A stretch of 64,000 nt of DNA from an uncultured Lachnospiraceae bacterium (GTDB lineage: Bacteria; Bacillota; Clostridia; Lachnospirales; Lachnospiraceae): the NCBI GenBank assembly GCA_910587105.1, contig CAJUMB010000001.1, positions 62,001-126,000 on the forward strand, read 5' to 3'. A model generated the notes under the pieces. That model saw only the letters and a list, made by a program, of their open reading frames with translations, was not told the origin of the DNA and made no database searches. Shown one piece after another: positions 42,476 through 50,796 of this stretch. How positions within the stretch are numbered: position 1 is the first letter of the stretch; every line of letters begins with the position of its first letter. The translations under genes were made by a program, and so were the position numbers.

Positions 42476-43048
42476 ATGGGTGTTTTTGACAAGTTCTTGG
42501 ACGCAATTAAGCTCAACGACGATTACGACGACGATGATTTTCTGGACGATGAATTTGACGATGAATTTGAGGAACAGAGACCCCGAAGAAAATTTTTCGA
42601 TAAATTCCAGAAAACTGATGACGAAGATGAATTCTATGATGAGCCACAGCCGAGAAGTTCTGCAAAATCAGATAAATCAGCACAAAAGCAAAATGGAAAA
42701 AATGTAAAAACAGCTTCTTCAAAAATTACTCCTATGCGCACTCCCAAAAAGGGACAGTCAATGGAAGTGTGCGTAATCCGTCCCACAGGTATGGACGATA
42801 CAAAAGAGATTGCCGATACATTAATGTCCAACTGTACCGTAGTTTTAAATCTGGAAGGGGTAGATGTGGATATGGCACAGCGCATCATTGATTTTACGTC
42901 AGGATGCTGTTATTCCCTGAATGGAGGAATCCAGATGATATCCGGCTATATTTTTATACTTACACCGTTTAATGTGGATATATCCGGTGATTTCCAGGAT
43001 ATTTTGACCAGTGCGCTTCCTTCCGCACGTACAGAGTTGAAGAAATGA
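42476..43048 (+). CDS. sepF: Cell division protein SepF
   Basis: A 190-residue FtsZ-membrane linker. MGVFDKFLDAIKL is the N-terminal amphipathic helix; residues 15-65 are very acidic (Asp/Glu runs); the conserved SepF core runs from about 92 (SMEVCVIRPTGMDDTKEIA) to 180, including GVDVDMAQRIIDFTSG and FILTPFNVDIS. The acidic linker is longer than in Bacillus. It overlaps ylmH by ATGA. Confidence 0.95.
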   Translation: MGVFDKFLDAIKLNDDYDDDDFLDDEFDDEFEEQRPRRKFFDKFQKTDDEDEFYDEPQPRSSAKSDKSAQKQNGKNVKTASSKITPMRTPKKGQSMEVCVIRPTGMDDTKEIADTLMSNCTVVLNLEGVDVDMAQRIIDFTSGCCYSLNGGIQMISGYIFILTPFNVDISGDFQDILTSALPSARTELKK

Positions 43049-43800
43049 ATAAAACAGATACCTTTTTTAAAAACCGGATAGAAGATTTAAAAAACATGGC
43101 TTTTCAACGGGATATTGTTATGTTTACAGAGTTTTTAGATCTTCACCAGCTGCACATGATTCAAAACCTGGGACAAGACTTTTCGGGCGTTGCCATGGAA
43201 ACTTCTGGGGGATATGAGTGTGCGGAGCGTCAGATGGCTGCATTTATCCCTGACGCTCTTTTTTATGAATGGGATTATCCCATCACCTGCCTGAAAATCA
43301 CAAAAGATACAAAAAAATTCCAGGAAAATTTAAGCCATCGGGATTATCTGGGCGCTATGATACATTTGGGTGTAGACAGAAGCGTAATCGGAGATATCCT
43401 GATTCGCGGGGAAGATGCCTGGTTCTTTTGCGTGGACTCTATGGCTGATTTTTTTGTACAGGAACTGGTGAAAGTCCGCCATACAGCGGTACATACGCAG
43501 ATTGTGTCCCAGGCGGAGACTCCTCTGGAACCAGTGAGAGAACCTGTTCAGGCCACAGTATCTTCTGTGCGTCTGGATGCGGTGGCTGCGGCCGCCTTTT
43601 CCAGTTCTCGAACCAAAATGCTTCCTCTGATTCAGGGAGGGCAGGTGTATGTGAACAGTGTTTTGACTGTCTCAAATGCATATACACTGAAAGAAGGCGA
43701 TATTGTGTCTGTCCGGGGAAAAGGAAAGTTTTGCTTCCGGCAGGTTCTTTCCCTGACCAAAAAGGGAAAACACCGGGTACTTCTGGAACGATATCAATAA
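43045..43800 (+). CDS. YlmH-family S4-domain RNA-binding protein
   Basis: A 251-residue protein with an N-terminal YlmH domain and a C-terminal S4 RNA-binding domain from about 172 (RLDAVAAAAFSSSRTKMLPL then VYVNSVLTVSNAYTLKEGDI). YlmH binds stalled 50S-peptidyl-tRNA complexes and acts in ribosome quality control. It is coupled to sepF through ATGA. divIVA, often next in Bacillus, is replaced here by aroB. Confidence 0.92.
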   Translation: MNKTDTFFKNRIEDLKNMAFQRDIVMFTEFLDLHQLHMIQNLGQDFSGVAMETSGGYECAERQMAAFIPDALFYEWDYPITCLKITKDTKKFQENLSHRDYLGAMIHLGVDRSVIGDILIRGEDAWFFCVDSMADFFVQELVKVRHTAVHTQIVSQAETPLEPVREPVQATVSSVRLDAVAAAAFSSSRTKMLPLIQGGQVYVNSVLTVSNAYTLKEGDIVSVRGKGKFCFRQVLSLTKKGKHRVLLERYQ

Positions 43801-43828
43801 AAAATACAGATTAACAGGAGGATAGGAG

Positions 43829-44932
43829 ATGGAGGAAAAAAACAGACTACAGGTGGAAAGAGACGGAGATTTTTCCTATTCTATTTATCTGGAAAAGGAC
43901 TTCGCCAGACTGACAGAGGCTCTTCAGCAATGCAGGCAGACGGATGGAAAAGTCTGTGTGGTGACAGATACCCATGTGGAACCCTTATACTGCCAGACCG
44001 TAAAAGAAGAATTGGAGAAAGTCTTTTCCAAAGTTACCTGCTTTACCATGGAGGCCGGAGAAGCTCATAAACAGTTATCCACCGTGCAGGATTTATATAC
44101 CCATTTAATCCACAATAATTTTGAGCGCAGGGATCTTCTGCTGGCTCTGGGAGGCGGGGTAGTCGGAGACTTAACAGGATTTGCGGCAGCCACTTACCTG
44201 AGAGGCATTGATTTTGTACAAGTTCCCACCACTTTGCTGGCCCAGGTGGACAGCAGCATTGGCGGAAAAACAGGGGTGGATTTTGAAAGCTATAAAAATA
44301 TGGTGGGAGCGTTTCATCAGCCTAAATTAGTGTATATGAATCTGAATACGCTCCATACGCTGGACAAAGAACAATTTGCCTGTGGCATGGCTGAGATCTT
44401 AAAACATGGGCTGCTGAAAGATGCATCTTATTACCAGTGGCTGGAAGAACACCATAGGTCCATTTTGGATAGAGAGCTCAGCGCACTCCAGGAGATGATT
44501 TTCAGAAGCTGCCAAATCAAAGCAGATATTGTTAAACAGGACCCCCACGAGAAAGGTCCCCGGGCCCTTTTGAATCTGGGCCATACCATTGGCCATGCCA
44601 TAGAAAGAAAGATGGACTTTCAGATGCTCCACGGACAGTGTGTGGCACTGGGGTATACAGCGGCGGCATTTTTATCCCAGCGCCGGGGTCTGATTGAAAA
44701 AGATGCTGTGGATAAAATAGAAAAAATCAACGGACTTTTTCAGCTCCCAGCAGGGATAAAGGCAGATTTATCCACAGAAGACCTTCTGGAAACTACGAAA
44801 AAAGATAAAAAGATGGCCCAGGGAAGAGTCCGTTTCATTCTGCTTCGGAAAATCGGTGAGGCATTTGTGGACCATACAGTGAGTGAGGATGAACTGCGCG
44901 CAGCCATTGACTATCTGAAAGGTGTATCATGA
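43829..44932 (+). CDS. aroB: 3-dehydroquinate synthase
   Basis: A 367-residue NAD- and metal-dependent enzyme, step 2 of the shikimate pathway. ALGGGVVGDLTGFAAATYLRG near 107-127 is the NAD site; PTTLLAQVDSSIGGKTGVDF, CGMAEILKHGLLKD and LNLGHTIGHAIE carry the substrate and metal residues. ATG 43829 follows AGGAGGATAGGAG. It overlaps lspA by ATGA. The remaining shikimate genes are not in the window. Confidence 0.96.
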   Translation: MEEKNRLQVERDGDFSYSIYLEKDFARLTEALQQCRQTDGKVCVVTDTHVEPLYCQTVKEELEKVFSKVTCFTMEAGEAHKQLSTVQDLYTHLIHNNFERRDLLLALGGGVVGDLTGFAAATYLRGIDFVQVPTTLLAQVDSSIGGKTGVDFESYKNMVGAFHQPKLVYMNLNTLHTLDKEQFACGMAEILKHGLLKDASYYQWLEEHHRSILDRELSALQEMIFRSCQIKADIVKQDPHEKGPRALLNLGHTIGHAIERKMDFQMLHGQCVALGYTAAAFLSQRRGLIEKDAVDKIEKINGLFQLPAGIKADLSTEDLLETTKKDKKMAQGRVRFILLRKIGEAFVDHTVSEDELRAAIDYLKGVS

Positions 44933-45438
44933 AGGAAAAGAAAAAACCATATCTTATATGGACCGCCGGAAGCTCCCTTGTGCTGGTTCTGATTGATCAG
45001 CTGGCCAAATATCTGGCTGCTGCCAATCTGCGTGGAAAAGAAGATATCATTTTGATTCCCCGTGTGTTTCAACTGCATTATCTGGAAAACAGGGGCGCAG
45101 CTTTCGGGCTGTTTCAAAATCAGAAAATCGTCTTTCTTGTGCTGTGTGTGCTGTTTCTGGCTGGGATCGTATGGTTCCTGTATAAAATGCCCCCATCCAG
45201 CCGTTATATCCCTTTTTACTGCCTTGCGGCCGGATTATCCGCAGGAGCCCTGGGAAACGGGATTGACCGCCTTTTACACGGATATGTGGTGGACTTTTTC
45301 TATTTTTCCCTGATTGATTTTCCTGTGTTTAATATGGCAGATATTTATGTAGTAGTCAGCAGCATCTGTCTGTTTATCTATGTCTGCTTTGTGTATCGGG
45401 AGGAAGATTTTTCATTTATACAGAGGAAAAAGGGATGA
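44929..45438 (+). CDS. lspA: Lipoprotein signal peptidase II
   Basis: A 169-residue membrane aspartic peptidase that cleaves lipobox signal peptides. Four helices are visible; the catalytic aspartates lie in GNGIDRLLHGYVVDFF and FNMADIYVV, and LENRGAAFGLF and LVLIDQLAKY are the other conserved stretches. Its substrates here would include the DUF3048 lipoprotein and the sugar-binding protein. ATGA overlaps on both sides couple it to aroB and the pseudouridine synthase gene. Confidence 0.96.
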   Translation: MKEKKKPYLIWTAGSSLVLVLIDQLAKYLAAANLRGKEDIILIPRVFQLHYLENRGAAFGLFQNQKIVFLVLCVLFLAGIVWFLYKMPPSSRYIPFYCLAAGLSAGALGNGIDRLLHGYVVDFFYFSLIDFPVFNMADIYVVVSSICLFIYVCFVYREEDFSFIQRKKG

Positions 45439-46367
45439 CGAATCGAAAGAAAACAGTGGTGATTTCCCAGGACCAGAACCAGATGCGCATTGACAAGGCC
45501 CTGTGCCTGGAAGAAGACGGCATTTCCCGTTCACGTCTGCAGAAACTTCTCAAAGAGGGAAATGTTCTGGTCAATCAAAAGCCTGTAAAACCCAGCTTCC
45601 GTCTTCAGACAGGGGACACGGTGTGTGTCTATATTCCTGAAAGCCAGCCTGTCTCCATGATTGCGGAATCCATTCCGTTGGATATCTTATACGAAGATGA
45701 GTTTCTGCTGATTGTAAACAAACCCCAGGGCATGGTGGTGCATCCGGCTCCCGGTCACACAGAGCATACGCTGGTGAACGCTGTTATGGCCCACTGCGGC
45801 ACAAGCCTTTCTGGAATCAATGGAGAACTGAGGCCGGGAATTGTTCACCGTATTGACAAGGACACTTCCGGTGCACTGGTTATCTGTAAAGATGACCGTA
45901 CCCATCAGAATCTGGCGGAACAGTTAAAAGAACATACCATCCATCGGCTTTACCACGCCGTTGTTCATGGAAACATAAAAGAAGACCAGGGAAGTATCAA
46001 CGCTCAGGTGGGCAGGCATCCCACAGACCGGAAAAGGATGTCTGTCCACTCAAAAAACGGCAGACATGCCGTGACCCACTATCAGGTAATCCAGCGGTAT
46101 CACGGCAGATTTACCCATATACAGTGCCGTCTGGAGACGGGGCGCACCCATCAAATCCGGGTCCATATGGCCAGTATAGGACATCCATTGGCTGGAGATC
46201 CCTTATACAATAAAAACGGCGGCAATCCATACCACCTGCCGGGACAGGCGCTTCACGCCCGTATATTGGGCTTTCAGCACCCGGCTACAGGTAAATATTT
46301 GGAAGTATCCGCACCTTTTCCGGAGTCTTTTCTTGGATTACTGGAAAGACTGAAGACTGTAAAATAG
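45435..46367 (+). CDS. RluA/RluD-family pseudouridine synthase
   Basis: A 310-residue enzyme with an N-terminal S4 domain (MRIDKALCLEEDGISRSRLQKLLKEG) and a catalytic domain with HRIDKDTSGALV, catalytic D141. It isomerises uridines in 23S rRNA or tRNA; the exact site is not predictable, though RluD-type is the best match. The lspA-rluD pairing is conserved across Firmicutes. ATGA overlap with lspA. Confidence 0.94.
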   Translation: MTNRKKTVVISQDQNQMRIDKALCLEEDGISRSRLQKLLKEGNVLVNQKPVKPSFRLQTGDTVCVYIPESQPVSMIAESIPLDILYEDEFLLIVNKPQGMVVHPAPGHTEHTLVNAVMAHCGTSLSGINGELRPGIVHRIDKDTSGALVICKDDRTHQNLAEQLKEHTIHRLYHAVVHGNIKEDQGSINAQVGRHPTDRKRMSVHSKNGRHAVTHYQVIQRYHGRFTHIQCRLETGRTHQIRVHMASIGHPLAGDPLYNKNGGNPYHLPGQALHARILGFQHPATGKYLEVSAPFPESFLGLLERLKTVK

Positions 46368-46381
46368 GAGGAGTAAAAAGT

Positions 46382-47011
46382 ATGAAGACAAACGCAATTA
46401 TCACCATTGGACGCCAATATGGCAGCGGCGGCCGGGAAATCGGAGAAAAACTGGCAAAGAGACTGGAGATTCCCTTTTACGATAAAGAACTGCTGGAACG
46501 TGCTGCAAACGACAGCGGTATCTGTAAAGAGTTATTCGAAAATCACGATGAAAAGCCCACAAACAGCTTTCTCTATTCCCTGGTTATGGACACCTATTCA
46601 TTCGGTTACAGCTCTGCCGCTTTTACAGATATGCCTATTAACCACAAAGTATTCCTGGCACAGTTTGAGGCTGTGAAAAAACTGGCTGCGGAAGGACCCT
46701 GTGTGATGGTGGGACGCTGTGCCGATTACGCGCTGTCGGAGTTATCTAACTGCTTCTCCGTATTTATCCACTCAGACATGGAATCGCGTATTCGGCGTAT
46801 TGCCCAAAAATATGGAATGAAAGATAATAAGGCACGGGATGCCATCCAGAAGACAGACAAAAGCCGTTCCAGCTATTACAATTACTACACCAATAAACGC
46901 TGGGGAGATGCCTCCAGCTATCATCTGTCCATTGACAGCGGAAAGCTGGGAATTGATCAGACTGTGGAATGTATCATTCAGACGCTGAAGGTCTTCGAGA
47001 CTCCTGTCTGA
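46382..47011 (+). CDS. Cytidylate kinase-like family protein
   Basis: A 209-residue P-loop kinase of the cytidylate_kin2 type (ITIGRQYGSGGREIGEKLAKRL, then VMVGRCADYAL). It is distinct from true Cmk by the GRQYGSGG loop and the NYYTNKRWGDASSYHLSID block. Substrate unproven. ATG 46382 follows AGGAGG. Its last 38 bp overlap the end of the convergent ttcA-like gene. Confidence 0.9.
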   Translation: MKTNAIITIGRQYGSGGREIGEKLAKRLEIPFYDKELLERAANDSGICKELFENHDEKPTNSFLYSLVMDTYSFGYSSAAFTDMPINHKVFLAQFEAVKKLAAEGPCVMVGRCADYALSELSNCFSVFIHSDMESRIRRIAQKYGMKDNKARDAIQKTDKSRSSYYNYYTNKRWGDASSYHLSIDSGKLGIDQTVECIIQTLKVFETPV

Positions 47012-47723
47012 CATTCCAGCCTTTTAAGTTTCCATTTAAAACTGCAGTAAACATCCGCTGCTTTGTCCCTGTATAGTCCCGGTTCAGCCCCTTTAACAGC
47101 TCCTTGGCATACTGCCTTTTGGTATGCCCATCGGCTGGACAGGGGCTTTTTGCTGCCGGCAGCTGATATTTATTCTGAAAACCGATAATATCTGCCTCAT
47201 CCATGAAGACCATAGGGCGGATCAGCGTCAGGTCTGTTCGATCCCAGTAAGTAACCGGGGAAAATGTGTGAAATCTCCCCTCAAAAATCAGGGACAGCAG
47301 CATGGTTTCCACCACATCATCTTTATGATGGGCGTAAGCAATTTTATTACAGTTCAATTCTTTCGCAGTCTGATTCAAAGCCCCTTTTCTCATTTTTGCA
47401 CAAAGAGAACAGGGATTTTTTTCTTTTCTGCTGTCAAAAATAATTTCCCCGATTTCTGTATCAACTTTTGTAAAAGGCACCTGCAGCTTCTCACAAAACT
47501 CCTCAATCATGAGAAAATCCACATTCGGAAATCCCAGGTCCACAGTGACTGCTTCCAGACTGTAGGAGTTGGGATAGAAACGCTGTAGTTCCCGAAGTGC
47601 CATCAGCATAGCCAGACTGTCCTTTCCTCCGGAAACCCCCACAGCAATTTTGTCCCCTGGCTGAATCATCTGAAACTCATCTACAGCCTTTCGGACTATA
47701 CTCAGCATCTGTTGTAATTTCAT
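46974..47723 (-). CDS. TtcA-like tRNA 2-thiocytidine synthetase (PP-loop)
   Basis: A 249-residue PP-loop ATP pyrophosphatase with GVSGGKDSLAML (residues 28-39) and cysteine pairs CSLCAKMRKG and, later, SPCPADGHTKR that could hold an iron-sulfur cluster. TtcA thiolates C32 of tRNA. ATG 47723 follows AAAGGAAG. The 3' end overlaps the cytidylate kinase-like gene by 38 bp, tail to tail; the last residues (VRQESRRPSASE) look like a variable tail. A good promoter lies upstream at 47791-47819. Confidence 0.92.
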   Translation of the reverse strand: MKLQQMLSIVRKAVDEFQMIQPGDKIAVGVSGGKDSLAMLMALRELQRFYPNSYSLEAVTVDLGFPNVDFLMIEEFCEKLQVPFTKVDTEIGEIIFDSRKEKNPCSLCAKMRKGALNQTAKELNCNKIAYAHHKDDVVETMLLSLIFEGRFHTFSPVTYWDRTDLTLIRPMVFMDEADIIGFQNKYQLPAAKSPCPADGHTKRQYAKELLKGLNRDYTGTKQRMFTAVLNGNLKGWNVRQESRRPSASE

Positions 47724-47790
47724 TTAACTTCCTTTCTACATATATCTGCTTTTTTTGATTTTTCCGAATTAACCTATCCAAATATATTTC

Positions 47791-47819
47791 ATTATAGCGT
47801 TCCTCTCTGCACAAATCAA
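47791..47819 (-). promoter_or_regulatory. Promoter of the ttcA-like gene
   Basis: On the minus strand TTGATT (47819-47814) is 17 bp from a perfect TATAAT (47796-47791). A hairpin, CCTGCTTTC at 47827-47835 with GAAAGCAGG at 47849-47857, lies just upstream in the shared divergent region. Confidence 0.7.
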
Positions 47820-47920
47820 CTGAATTCCTGCTTTCGGCAGGGAATAGAGAAAGCAGGAGAGCAGCAGTTATGTATCATCAGGGGCGGTATTGGATGCCAG
47901 AACTATTTATAAATAAAATA

Positions 47921-47949
47921 TATACAAATCATTTCCAATATGTTATAAT
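47921..47949 (+). promoter_or_regulatory. Promoter of the AI-2E permease gene
   Basis: TATACA at 47921-47926 and a perfect TATAAT at 47944-47949 are spaced by 17 bp. The -35 is moderate. It faces away from the ttcA-like promoter. Confidence 0.5.
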
Positions 47950-48005
47950 TATTACAAAATATTACATTATATCATGAATAAAACGAAAGGAATTGTAAGA
48001 AATAC

Positions 48006-49241
48006 ATGAAATTTTTTAAAGACAATCCCTATTTGAATTGGGGGATTACGGGATTTCTTGTGGCTGCTGCCAGCATGCTGTTTTATTTTGGGATTTTTCA
48101 CATGAATATCATCATCGACGGGATCAGCATTGTGCTTCAGATTCTGATGCCTTTGATTTACGGCGCAGTGATTGCCTATCTGTTGAATCCTGTACTGAAT
48201 TTCCTAGAAAAAAAAGTGATCTACCCCCTTCTGGCTTCCAGAAACCGCAAAGTGGGAAAGAAGAGCAGAAGGCTGATTCGTTATTTCTGTATCCTGTTAG
48301 CTGTCTTCTTACTGTGCTGGCTGGTATATTCTCTTTTGATGACCATTCTGCCGGAGATTTTAAATAGTACCGTAAATATCATCAATAGCTTTCCGCAGTT
48401 TATGGATGACATGCAGAAGTGGGCAACCAAAAGCCTGGATAACAACCCGGATCTCAACACATTTGTATTGGGGCTGTTCGACAAGTATGCGGTCCGGTTT
48501 GAGAATTATCTGACACGGGACATTCTCCCCCAGCTGCAGGGAGCACTGCTCCATCTTTCTTCCGGTGTGTGGGATGTGTTGATTTTTTTGAAAAATATTG
48601 TGATCGGGATTATCGTATCTGTTTATATTCTGGCAGATAAAGAAACCTTTACTGCAAGAGGGAAAATGCTGCTGTACGCATTATGCTCTGACCGGTGGGC
48701 TGGACGTATTCTGGAAAATCTGAGATTTACCCACCGGACTTTCGGTGGATTTATTATTGGAAAAATGGTAGATTCCCTGATTATCGGGATTTTGTGTTAT
48801 CTGGGAACTGGTATTTTGAAAATGCCGTACCGGGTTCTGGTTAGTGTTATTGTGGGAGTGACCAACATTATTCCCTTCTTCGGTCCATATCTGGGCGCCG
48901 TTCCCTGTGCGTTTCTGATTTTGCTGGTCAGTCCTATAAAAAGTTTATATTTTATCATTTTCATCCTGGTTCTTCAGCAGTTTGACGGAAATATACTGGG
49001 TCCTAAGATCCTGGGTGAGTCAACAGGATTGTCCAGTTTTATGGTAATCTTATCTATTTTAGTAGGAGGCGGTTTGTTCGGAATTGTGGGAATGTTTGTG
49101 GGAGTACCTGTCTGTGCAGTTCTTTATGCTCTTTTCTGGAGATATATAGAGAAAACTTTAACTTATAAACATCTTCCGTGTGAAACTAACAGCTATTTGG
49201 ACAATAATGTGGATAAATATAGAGCAGAAGAAGAAAAATAA
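48006..49241 (+). CDS. AI-2E family transporter (PerM-like)
   Basis: A 411-residue integral membrane protein with about eight helices. NIIPFFGPYLGAVPCAFLIL near 293-312 and GKMVDSLIIGILCYLGTGIL are the characteristic blocks, and the C-terminal ILSILVGGGLFGIVGMFVGVPV completes them. Despite the name, members exchange varied solutes (TqsA, sodium/proton antiporters); the substrate is open. ATG 48006 lies after GGAATTGTAAGAAATAC. dtd follows 29 bp later. Confidence 0.9.
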   Translation: MKFFKDNPYLNWGITGFLVAAASMLFYFGIFHMNIIIDGISIVLQILMPLIYGAVIAYLLNPVLNFLEKKVIYPLLASRNRKVGKKSRRLIRYFCILLAVFLLCWLVYSLLMTILPEILNSTVNIINSFPQFMDDMQKWATKSLDNNPDLNTFVLGLFDKYAVRFENYLTRDILPQLQGALLHLSSGVWDVLIFLKNIVIGIIVSVYILADKETFTARGKMLLYALCSDRWAGRILENLRFTHRTFGGFIIGKMVDSLIIGILCYLGTGILKMPYRVLVSVIVGVTNIIPFFGPYLGAVPCAFLILLVSPIKSLYFIIFILVLQQFDGNILGPKILGESTGLSSFMVILSILVGGGLFGIVGMFVGVPVCAVLYALFWRYIEKTLTYKHLPCETNSYLDNNVDKYRAEEEK

Positions 49242-49270
49242 TGTGGAAAAGAGTATAACAGGAGGAGAGC

Positions 49271-49717
49271 ATGAAATTTGTTATTCAAAGAGTCAATCAC
49301 GCCAGCGTAACCGTGGACCACAGAATCGTGGGAGAAATTCAGAAAGGATTTCTGGTGCTGATCGGAGTGGGAGAGGATGACACCAAAGAATCAGCAGATA
49401 AATTGGTCCGGAAAATGCTGGGTCTGAGAATTTTCCAGGATGACCAGGGAAAAACCAATCTTTCGCTGAAGGACGTACAGGGACAGCTGTTATTAGTTTC
49501 CCAGTTCACTTTATACGCCAACTGTAAGAAAGGCAGCCGTCCCAGTTTTATACAGGCAGGCAGCCCGCAGAAGGCAGAAGAGTTATATGAGTACATTATA
49601 GAAAAATGCACGGAATCTGTGCCAGTTGTGGAAAAAGGAATTTTTGGCGCTTATATGAAAATTTTACTTGAAAATGACGGGCCATTCACTATAATATTAG
49701 ATGAGCGTGATTTATAA
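49271..49717 (+). CDS. dtd: D-aminoacyl-tRNA deacylase
   Basis: A 148-residue enzyme that removes D-amino acids from tRNA. The SQFTLYANCKKGSRPSF motif near 77-93 is catalytic, and the C-terminal GIFGAYMKILLENDGPFTIIL is the cross-subunit block with the usual GxP-like turn. Full length. ATG 49271 follows AGGAGGAG. Confidence 0.96.
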   Translation: MKFVIQRVNHASVTVDHRIVGEIQKGFLVLIGVGEDDTKESADKLVRKMLGLRIFQDDQGKTNLSLKDVQGQLLLVSQFTLYANCKKGSRPSFIQAGSPQKAEELYEYIIEKCTESVPVVEKGIFGAYMKILLENDGPFTIILDERDL

Positions 49718-49744
49718 TAATGAACAGGAAGGAAATTGAAAAAG

Positions 49745-50731
49745 ATGAGTAAGACCACGAAAGAGAGAATTGTCTTACTGTTGCTATGCCTTTTTGCAGC
49801 AGTCTCTGTGATAAAAACACATAAGGTATATGCCAGTTCCGCCTCCAATTCCAGTGTGTCCGCAAATCTGGCATCAGCTTCAGGTAAATGGGTGTATGTG
49901 GGGGAAAAGGGGTATTACAAAAAAAGCAGCGGTGTTTTATATCGAGGATGGCTGTCCTGGAACAATCACATCTATTATTTATCGAAACGTTCCGGCGAGA
50001 AGGCGGTTGGTTTCCACACAATCAATGGTAAACGTTATTATTTCCGTGAAAACAGCGGGAGACTAAAGGCGGACGGCTGGTTTAAAGTGGATGGAGAAAG
50101 ATATTATGCCGCCTCAGACGGAACCTTAAAAACCGGCTGGTTTAAAAAGGACGGTGAAAAATACTTTTTCAGTAAAAAGGGCGTGATGCGCACCGGATGG
50201 GTGAAAATCAATCATAAAAAATATTATTTTTACCCCAACGGAGAGATGGCTGAAAAAATCTGGCTGGATAAAAAGCATTACGTAAATGAAAACGGAGCGC
50301 TGGAAACCATGAATGCCCAAAAAAGAAAATCCGTGTTCCGCTGGCCTTTAAACGCAAAATGGAATTATATTTCCAGTTATTTTGGGTATCGCGGACCTAT
50401 GTCTGTGGGGACCAGTAACCACGACGGCATTGATATTCCCGCTAACATGAATACTCCCATCTGTGCGGCAAGGACAGGGACAGTTATTGTCCGGGAATCC
50501 AACGATTCTGCAGGTAATCATATAGAAATCGACCATCATAATGGATTCATCACGGAATATATGCATATGACCCGCTTCAAACCTGGGATAAAAGAGGGAA
50601 GCAAAGTAAAAAAAGGTCAAGTAATCGGCTATGTGGGCAGTACAGGATGGTCTACAGGGCCTCATCTGCATTTCGGAGTAAGACTCAATGATGTGGACCA
50701 GGACCCTTTGGAATTTGTCCGCCAGCCGTAA
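49745..50731 (+). CDS. M23 peptidase with cell-wall-binding repeats
   Basis: A 328-residue secreted protein. ATG 49745 was chosen over TTG 49736 for ribosome-site spacing. A signal peptide ends near residue 31 (HKVYASS). Residues about 45-190 hold about six 20-residue glucan/choline-binding-type repeats (GWFKVDGERYYAASDGTLKT, then GWFKKDGEKYFFSKKGVMRT). The C-terminal M23 domain has NHDGIDIP and GPHLHFGV with the zinc residues. It is probably a wall hydrolase anchored to wall polymers. It follows dtd by 27 bp. Confidence 0.93.
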   Translation: MSKTTKERIVLLLLCLFAAVSVIKTHKVYASSASNSSVSANLASASGKWVYVGEKGYYKKSSGVLYRGWLSWNNHIYYLSKRSGEKAVGFHTINGKRYYFRENSGRLKADGWFKVDGERYYAASDGTLKTGWFKKDGEKYFFSKKGVMRTGWVKINHKKYYFYPNGEMAEKIWLDKKHYVNENGALETMNAQKRKSVFRWPLNAKWNYISSYFGYRGPMSVGTSNHDGIDIPANMNTPICAARTGTVIVRESNDSAGNHIEIDHHNGFITEYMHMTRFKPGIKEGSKVKKGQVIGYVGSTGWSTGPHLHFGVRLNDVDQDPLEFVRQP

Positions 50732-50733
50732 TT

Positions 50734-50795
50734 AAAAACGAGAGCATTGCCATCTGGCAGATTCTGCCAGAAGCGCAGGCCCTCGTTTTGTTTTT
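50734..50795. terminator. Bidirectional terminator between M23 peptidase and recombinase
   Basis: AAAACGAG near 50735-50742 pairs with CTCGTTTT at 50782-50789, with inner TCTGGCA/TGCCAGA pairing. T-rich tracts flank it on both strands, so it can end both converging genes. Confidence 0.85.
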
Positions 50796-50796
50796 C

